A stretch of 28,814 nucleotides of DNA from NCBI GenBank assembly GCA_001970855.1, contig LSSN01004920.1, positions 1 through 28,814 on the forward strand, written 5' to 3'. The notes below the pieces were generated by a model, which was not told the origin of the DNA, ran no database searches, and saw only the letters and a list, made by a program, of their open reading frames with translations. Within the stretch, counting starts at the first letter, position 1, and every line of letters begins with the position of its first letter. Both the position numbers and the translations under genes were made by a program. Below, in pieces: positions 22,728-28,814 of the stretch. The stretch comes from Smittium culicis. Its lineage: Eukaryota > Kickxellomycota > Harpellomycetes > Harpellales > Legeriomycetaceae.

Positions 22728-23624
22728 TTAGCAGCATCCAGAATTTTGCTGAGAAACGTTTTGACCTTGGCCGATGTTGATGGAGTTCTTTAGCTGGTCT
22801 TGTTGTTGTTGGATATTTGGTGCACCGACTCTATCTTTGATTTGTTTAGCCATTGTCAAGAAGGCTTGTTCGACGTTGGTAGAGTCCTTGGCAGAGGTTT
22901 CCAAGAAAGGAATGCCTAGTTGTTCAGCAAATTCTTTAGCCTGGGTGAAATCGACAGCACGGCTTTCTTCCAAATCGCTCTTGTTTCCTACAAGTAGCTT
23001 GTTTACTCCTTCTGAAGCGTATCTACCGATTTCTTGTAACCAACGTTCGACATTATTGAAGGATTCTTGGTCGGTTACATCGTATACAACAATAATTCCG
23101 TAAGCTCCTCTGTAGTATGAGGAAGTGATGGTTCTAAAGCGTTCTTGACCAGCAGTATCCCACTAATAAAAGGTAAATAAAAGTTAGAACCTAAGGTATA
23201 AAATAATAAGGGTAAGTAGGAAAGTTACAATTTGTAGTTTAACGGTTTTTCCTTCTAATTCGATTGTGCGAATTTTCTATTTCAAACGAGATGAAAAAGT
23301 AAATTAGAATAATAAATAAATATCTAGCGAATCCGGAAATAAAAAAAAAAAGATAATAATATGGGAGGAGGAAAGTATTTAGTGGATTAAATTATTTACA
23401 AAATCGACACCGATAGTTGAAATGTAGCTCTCGGTGTAGGTATCATCAGCGAACCTTAAAAGAAGGCAAGATTTACCAACGCCGGAGTCGCCAATGAGCA
23501 AAAGCTTAAAGAGGTAATCGCTATAAAATAGAAGTAAATAAGGGCGTTTAAACAAGAAGGAAAGGGATAATAGATGTAGATTTCGAAAAAAATATGATGA
23601 GTAGACTTACTATTCAGGATTCAT
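22728..23624 (-). CDS. ypt1: Ypt1/Rab1 small GTPase
   Basis: Four exons, 23624-23611, 23520-23400, 23276-23229 and 23162-22728, encode 205 residues, the usual length for Ypt1. The introns are 90, 123 and 66 bases, with donors GTAAGT, GTAAAT and GTAACT and acceptors ATAG, ATAG and TTAG. The first exon is only 14 bases and carries MNPE plus two bases of the Tyr codon. All G-motifs are intact: GDSGVGKS at 15-22, the switch I Thr near 40, WDTAGQE at 62-68 with catalytic Gln67, NKSD at 121-124 and SAK at 151-153. The protein ends in Cys-Cys for double geranylgeranylation. Ypt1/Rab1 controls ER-to-Golgi vesicle transport and autophagy initiation. The [20 protein letters not shown] and [20 protein letters not shown] segments are diagnostic of the Rab1 group rather than Rab8 or Rab11. 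An exon-4 frame opening near 22973 starts at a TTG inside the gene and is not a start. Confidence 0.97.
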
Positions 23625-25300
23625 TTTCTTTCCTTTTTTCTGTACAAGGCAAAGTTTTTAGTTTGGTTTCAAAGGTAAGTTGTGGAGGGTGCAAGAATTC
23701 AGATGAAATTGATGAAGTTTTAGGTAGAAAAGATCTAGAGTTGATAATAAAACAATAGTATATATAAGCAAAATAGAATTTTAAAAAAAAAGGGAAGGAG
23801 TAAAGTGAGATAAATAGACTAAATACCTTTTTTGGTGAACAGCGATAAAGTGAGGCAGAGAAAAAGTAAAGACCTTAATTGTTTTCTCAACCTCATGAAA
23901 AGCGCTAAGCTTCTGTTGTCCAGAAAGCAACTTCTGCCCAAAATTAAATATAACCCCATCTGACCAATAGCGATATAGAATAAGCTGACCACCCAATAGA
24001 TCAATAGCATTCATCTTCACCAATAGATGCAAAGAGCTGGAGCGCTCTAACAATTCTCGTTAATTCTTTTCCCACCTGCAAAACCTTCACACAGAAATCG
24101 CAAGGCATGACAACTTGTGGCCTACAACAGCTGCACGACCATTTGTCCAACCCCCAAATATCTTCAAAGCAACAACCAATAGCCTTTAGTATTTTGAACT
24201 TTACCAATGCTCACACCAACTCATCTAATAATTCCGCCACTTAAATCTTCACAACCAATTTGTATACATCTCTTACCAATACATCCAATAATGCTTTCAT
24301 TCTCTTAGCTTTTTGGCCAATAACTATCTTTGAGCCGAGTATTACTCTGCCAATGGACTTGCTTAATTCCTGCTCTTCTCCATACTTTAGTTTTATTGTC
24401 GACGTTCTCTCTATCTCTAATCATATGAACGCATTAATTTACTATATATTACGTTTATTGGTTGTTTTAGGTCTCCATCAATACGTATAAACTGGGCTCA
24501 AGCCCAGTTCAGCTGCCCAATGGTACCTTCTCTCTTCCAAATTATTAATGCCTATCTGCACATTCTGCACAACCTGCCACTTAAAAGCCTTTCGCCCATG
24601 GCCTTTAGATTCGGGCTCGTTAGAAATCGCTGAGAATTCATAACCAACTTACCCAGCATCTGACTACTTCACATCATATACACCAACCAGATTTTGAAAT
24701 TCGCCTAACCTGATAACAAATAGCCTCAAATTCAGCGACAAAAATGCCCTCTTTTTGGCCGTTTTATTAGCAGAATTCAAAATACTGAAACAAACAGCTT
24801 CCTGAACGCCATTTCTTGGCTTTAGCTAACTTCTAAATTTGTCATCATTTATACCCTATTACAATCAAGTATTTTTGATATTTGACGTAGCCTAGCATAC
24901 CACATGCCCTTGGCTCATAGCTTTGAACATTTCGCACACATCGCCAATACCTACCCAATATACCACATGTCCTCTTCGATACGCAAAAACACCAATAACA
25001 TTATAAACACAGCCATCACTTAAAGATGCTACTAACTACACCTTACCCCTTGTATTCAATTATACCTAATACATATATTACTTCCTTAACCTTTTCTAAT
25101 AGCTATTTAGTAAAACTTCAATTATACCACAGTATCACCATTTGTAATTCAACTTCAATGCACTAACCACCTAGCTCTTTATCAAACATAAACGGTAAAA
25201 TACATAAAATACTTTTTACAGATCATACGTCTCTAAATACAATAGGCCAAATTTGTTTAAGCTCTAAAGTATCCGCATTTTAAAAAATAATGTAGTTAAA
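23625..25300 (-). promoter_or_regulatory. ypt1 upstream region with CCAAT cluster
   Basis: This is the 5' region of ypt1 and has no supportable gene. Between 23964 and 24996 the plus strand carries CCAAT fourteen times: at 23964, 23993, 24020, 24176, 24204, 24255, 24276, 24285, 24317, 24350, 24517, 24944, 24955 and 24992. One copy is in the opposite orientation near 24456. CCAAT is the binding site of the HAP/NF-Y complex in fungi. The plus strand is C-rich and G-poor from about 24060 to 25260. Minus-strand frames at 23781-24053 and 24001-24207 begin at TTG and match no family that I know. Whether the whole field serves ypt1 is not shown. Confidence 0.4.
24490..24509. repeat. Perfect 9-bp inverted repeat
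   Basis: AACTGGGCT is followed by CA and then its exact reverse complement AGCCCAGTT. The 20-base near-palindrome lies inside the CCAAT-rich region upstream of ypt1 and could be a dimeric protein-binding site or small hairpin. Confidence 0.75.
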
Positions 25301-25698
25301 AGAAGAGAATTGACACCCTGGATATAAATTCTACTATAAAAATACATTTTATATCTAGATACTTTTCGTTTCATTTCACAGTATTTAATTATACTAGTCG
25401 ACAAACACCCCCAATCTTAAACAAATAATTACCTTCGATATCACTAATTTGATACTATTAAGAGTATTCACACTTTATCTTGTAAAAAAAAAAAAATCAA
25501 TTTTATTTACCCATTTAGCAGCTGTTAGCTTTTTATTCTTCTGAGCTATCAAAATTTTCAATGATAATTCCAAATACATAAATATTATTATATTATAGTT
25601 TTACATTAAATATTTAATACCATATTAAAATATGTAATAAAATTGTATGGTTTAAATGGACTAAATTATTCATTATTTTAAAAGAGCGGGTTTTCATG

Positions 25699-25849
25699 AA
25701 AAAAAGTTTGAAATAGAACATACGCTTATTTCTATACAAGTACTAGTTTTTATATTAGAAACTAAGTTTAAAATAAAAAAGTTTATAATGTAACATGCGC
25801 ATATTTCTTTTTAAGAGCCAGCGCTTATATTAGAAATAAAGTTTAAAAT
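25699..25849 (+). repeat. Two-copy diverged 75-base tandem repeat
   Basis: Copy 1 (25699-25774) and copy 2 (25775-25849) align along their whole length. Both begin with a run of A and AGTTT, continue with AACATRCGC and ATTTCT, and end with TATATTAGAAA, then AAGTTTAAAAT. Differences are scattered substitutions, consistent with an old tandem duplication. Confidence 0.75.
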
Positions 25850-28490
25850 AAAAAATTTGTTTAGGTTTCAATTGGCCTTAAATTTAAAGATAGTATTGCT
25901 AATATTTTTTCTATGAGCATTTTTAGCTTTTATAAAAAGGAAACAAATTAATTGTTATTATAATTTCTAAAATAATGACTAAATAATATTATATTGTTAT
26001 ATAAATTTTAACCAAGCACCAAAAATTCTTACATTTAATCAAATTAGAATTATTAATATAAAAAAATTGAAATATTTAATATTTACCTGAAGTGGAAAAA
26101 AATATGAAATTTTCTAATTTATATTTTTACAAGCATGATACATACGCTAATACATATTTAACTCTATTATTAAATGAAAAATATGTTTTAAAAATATTTA
26201 ATTTATGTATTTTATATTAAAAAAATTTCATTGAAATAAATTAAATTAAGCGATATCTAATTTTAAAGCTTTTTTTTGGTGCTCTCTATCTCTTAATTTA
26301 GATCAATTAAAACCAAAAATATACATTAATACCATCATATGAAATATTATAGAACCTAAGTATGTGTCTTTTATATACTACTTAAAGATTAAAAATATAC
26401 CCCAATTATATAAATATTATTATGATGCAATAAATTTAATTTTTTTATAGATAAAACATTAGCGAGGGTGATAGCGTTAAATTTATGTTATTTCCTTTTT
26501 TTTTTATCTTTGAAAATGTATTAATCTAAACCCTCCAACAACTTGTTTAATATTATACAAAATTTTTAGATTTATCGAAAAAAAATTCTTTAATTTTGAA
26601 AAATATGGGATACAGTTTTAATATTTCTTCCAAAATCAATATTTATGCTTTTAGAAGTAAAAAACCATTTAAAAACTTATAAAAAAAATCTAAAATAATT
26701 AATCTACCAATTAAAACAACATATGAGCATGTCTTTAATTGATCGAAAATATTCTTAGAAATAAACAAAAAATTATTTATTTAATATTTATCTTTGGAAT
26801 TTTTACTATCTATAAAACAACTCATGCTAAAACAAGTCAAAAAAATCGAATATTATATAAATTAGTTAATAAAAGAGCCAAAAATATAACTACTCTAACC
26901 TTCAAGCTCTTGTTTAATGATAAAAAACGCCAAAGCATTTTTTGAACCAATTTTAAAATATCTATATTTATACACATTTATTCTATAAAGATTCACGAAT
27001 AGTTATACTTGTAAAATTATTTTTAAAATATTAAAATTATTCTTTATACATTCTGTTTTGTTTTAAAGCTTTTATCGATTGCTTTCGCATTCTGAATCTA
27101 TTTAAAAAAATATATAGCTATTCCCATCAATTTTTTAGTACCAAAAATAAATATCAATAACATGGAACAACTAAGTATTATAAAATAATACTCTACATTG
27201 ATAATTTTACTCGCAAAGTATTAAAATTTGCATTTTTTCACATTTATTGTCTCAAAAAAATTTTTGAAGAAAATTAAAATAAAAAATAATAACAAGGAAA
27301 ATAAGGATAAAAATTAGAATTTTTTAATTATAGGTCACTAGTATGAATTAAAAATTTCCGTGAGCATAACCTTCACATTAATTATTATACTGTAAATAAA
27401 TATGCAAAAAATAGGTAAAGGTATGGTTAAATTAAAGTAAAAGGTGATAATGTGCAGATAGAATGTTTTTTTCAGATTATAAATTACAATTAGGATTATG
27501 ATTATGATGTTAAGATATATATAATTTTTTATAACCCAACTATTTTTGATAATATTAATTTTGCTCATACCTGCTGAATACTTTACTAGATAATATTACA
27601 TTCCATAAACTATTATTCAGATTAAGTATTATAATAAAAATAACAGTTAATAAAATTCTCCATAGATATAATATTAATTTTTTCAATGCGTTTAATAAAT
27701 ATCTGAATTATTCAGAAAAAATAAAATTGATTATCAAAGAGGAATTTTTATTTTTACCCCAATTAAAATATTAAAATTTTATTATGATACTAAACAATAT
27801 ATAGTAAAATTAAATTCTTTAAAAAGGTTAAATATCATATTATCTTAATCTGTTACTTATTTTGTTGTTTTTTTATGTATTTTGTGTATATTTTATGAAA
27901 TTATATATAATTTAGGACATTAGAATACTGTGTTTATATGTGCTAAAACACTAACGTTTATGATATATTTTATCGAAATCAGAGAATAATAAATTGTAAA
28001 ATTGGCTTTTCTGTGCCATAATTTATCCGAGAAAAAATTTTCTTCAGTTTTGTATAAAAATCCATCGCTTTATAAAAAAAAAATTCAAAAAAAACCATTT
28101 ATACTATAAACAAACCAATTAATGTGGAAAATGATATAGATTGTGATATAAATAAAATTACTTGAGAAAAAATTTTAGCTCATAAAAAATTAAAAATAAG
28201 ATCTGATAGCTTAGTTTAATTAAAACTGAAATATTACTTGTTTAAAGAGATAAAAAATATGAATATATTATAAATTTTATTGATTAAAATACATTAAATA
28301 TTTTCTATCAATTGCGAATAAAGTAATAACACAATTAAATATATTATATTATAAAATTTTTGTTTAATTTGGGGTGCTTTGTTTAAATCTTATACTATTT
28401 TAATGATAATAATATGTTTTGTAAAACTATGATTTTTCATAATTTTCAGAGGTAACTAATATATGAAAAATTTATATGATTTAGAATTAA

Positions 28491-28508
28491 TATATATATA
28501 TATATATA
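28491..28508 (+). repeat. (TA)9 microsatellite
   Basis: Nine TA units flanked by AATTAA on the left and ATTAAT on the right form a short AT-only, nearly self-complementary tract in the AT-rich flank. Confidence 0.9.
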
Positions 28509-28814
28509 ATTAATATTATCACTTCTTTCTCGATTATAATAAATACACTCGTCTTATAGTAGATAATACAAAAGATCACTAGACTAGTTTATTTATAAAT
28601 ATATAGTTTATAATCATAATTTATTATAATTATAATAAAGAATAAAACACACTTTTTCTTCAAAGAAGATTATTATTTGCCAAATCCAAAAACAAAATTA
28701 AGTTAAAATTAAATCATAATAATATGGTTATCACCAAATACTTTATATAATTATCGAAAGAAAAATTATTAAATATAAAATTTTATATCACGCCAACTGA
28801 GACTATTTAAACTT

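Larger units (their letters stand above)
25301..28814. other. Extremely AT-rich gene-free flank
   Basis: No gene is supportable. GC content is very low; for example, bases 26041-26100 have 8 G or C in 60. The two longest frames (26739-26945 plus, 27338-27568 minus) are Lys-, Ile- and Asn-rich, start at non-ATG or weakly placed codons and look like chance frames. A diverged tandem repeat and a short TA repeat are noted separately. Confidence 0.6.

Noticed and set aside
23781..24053. Minus-strand frame of 90 codons upstream of ypt1
   Set aside because: It begins at TTG and shows no motif. It ends in Phe-rich sequence from a poly-T run, and overlaps the probable promoter or leader.
24001..24207. 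Minus-strand frame of 68 codons with several Cys residues, at first suggesting a small zinc protein
   Set aside because: It starts at TTG directly after an in-frame TGA, the Cys spacing fits no known metal motif, and it lies in the CCAAT-rich upstream region of ypt1.
26739..26945. Plus-strand frame of 68 codons in the right flank
   Set aside because: It starts at TTG and is dominated by Lys, Ile, Asn and Thr in DNA of very low GC content, as expected of a chance frame.

Overview
The window looks like nuclear DNA of an AT-rich, early-diverging fungus. The genes carry short spliceosomal introns (66-135 bases, GT...AG, most acceptors TTAG or ATAG). They encode a Ypt1/Rab1 GTPase, an Erj5-type ER J-protein, a DENND6-type DENN protein and an EAPP-type zinc-ribbon protein. 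A compact, intron-bearing, very AT-rich genome that keeps DENND6 and EAPP would fit lineages such as the Harpellales/Kickxellomycotina. That placement is inference from gene content and composition; no taxon-specific marker is visible.

Layout, left to right. Bases 1-4800 are very AT-rich with no supportable gene. Bases 4801-6580 are G-rich on the plus strand, and at about 6580 the composition flips to a C/T-rich tract that leads into a plus-strand gene for a 474-residue Asn/Ser-rich protein of unknown function (7342-8766). A 3.7-kb gene-free stretch with homopolymer C runs and simple repeats follows. The minus strand then carries a large two-exon DENND6-like gene (12472-16547). A small plus-strand ORF of 74 residues sits at 17624-17848. 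A two-exon minus-strand erj5-like gene spans 18909-20071. A possible PWWP-type fragment lies at 20465-20727. A five-exon EAPP-like gene, with no exon long enough to stand out as an ORF, is on the plus strand at 21540-22389, convergent with a four-exon ypt1 on the minus strand (22728-23624). Upstream of ypt1 is a 1-kb field with 14 same-orientation CCAAT motifs. From about 25300 to the end the sequence is again extremely AT-rich and gene-free, with one diverged tandem repeat.

The genes do not form an operon-like system. Two are membrane-traffic genes (ypt1; DENND6, whose animal relatives are Rab exchange factors), one is an ER chaperone partner and one is a predicted nuclear zinc-ribbon protein. 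Reconstructing splicing was decisive: three of the four recognisable genes only make sense after introns are removed, and in erj5 the intron cuts through the catalytic His codon. I found no tRNA, rRNA, CRISPR or intact mobile element.
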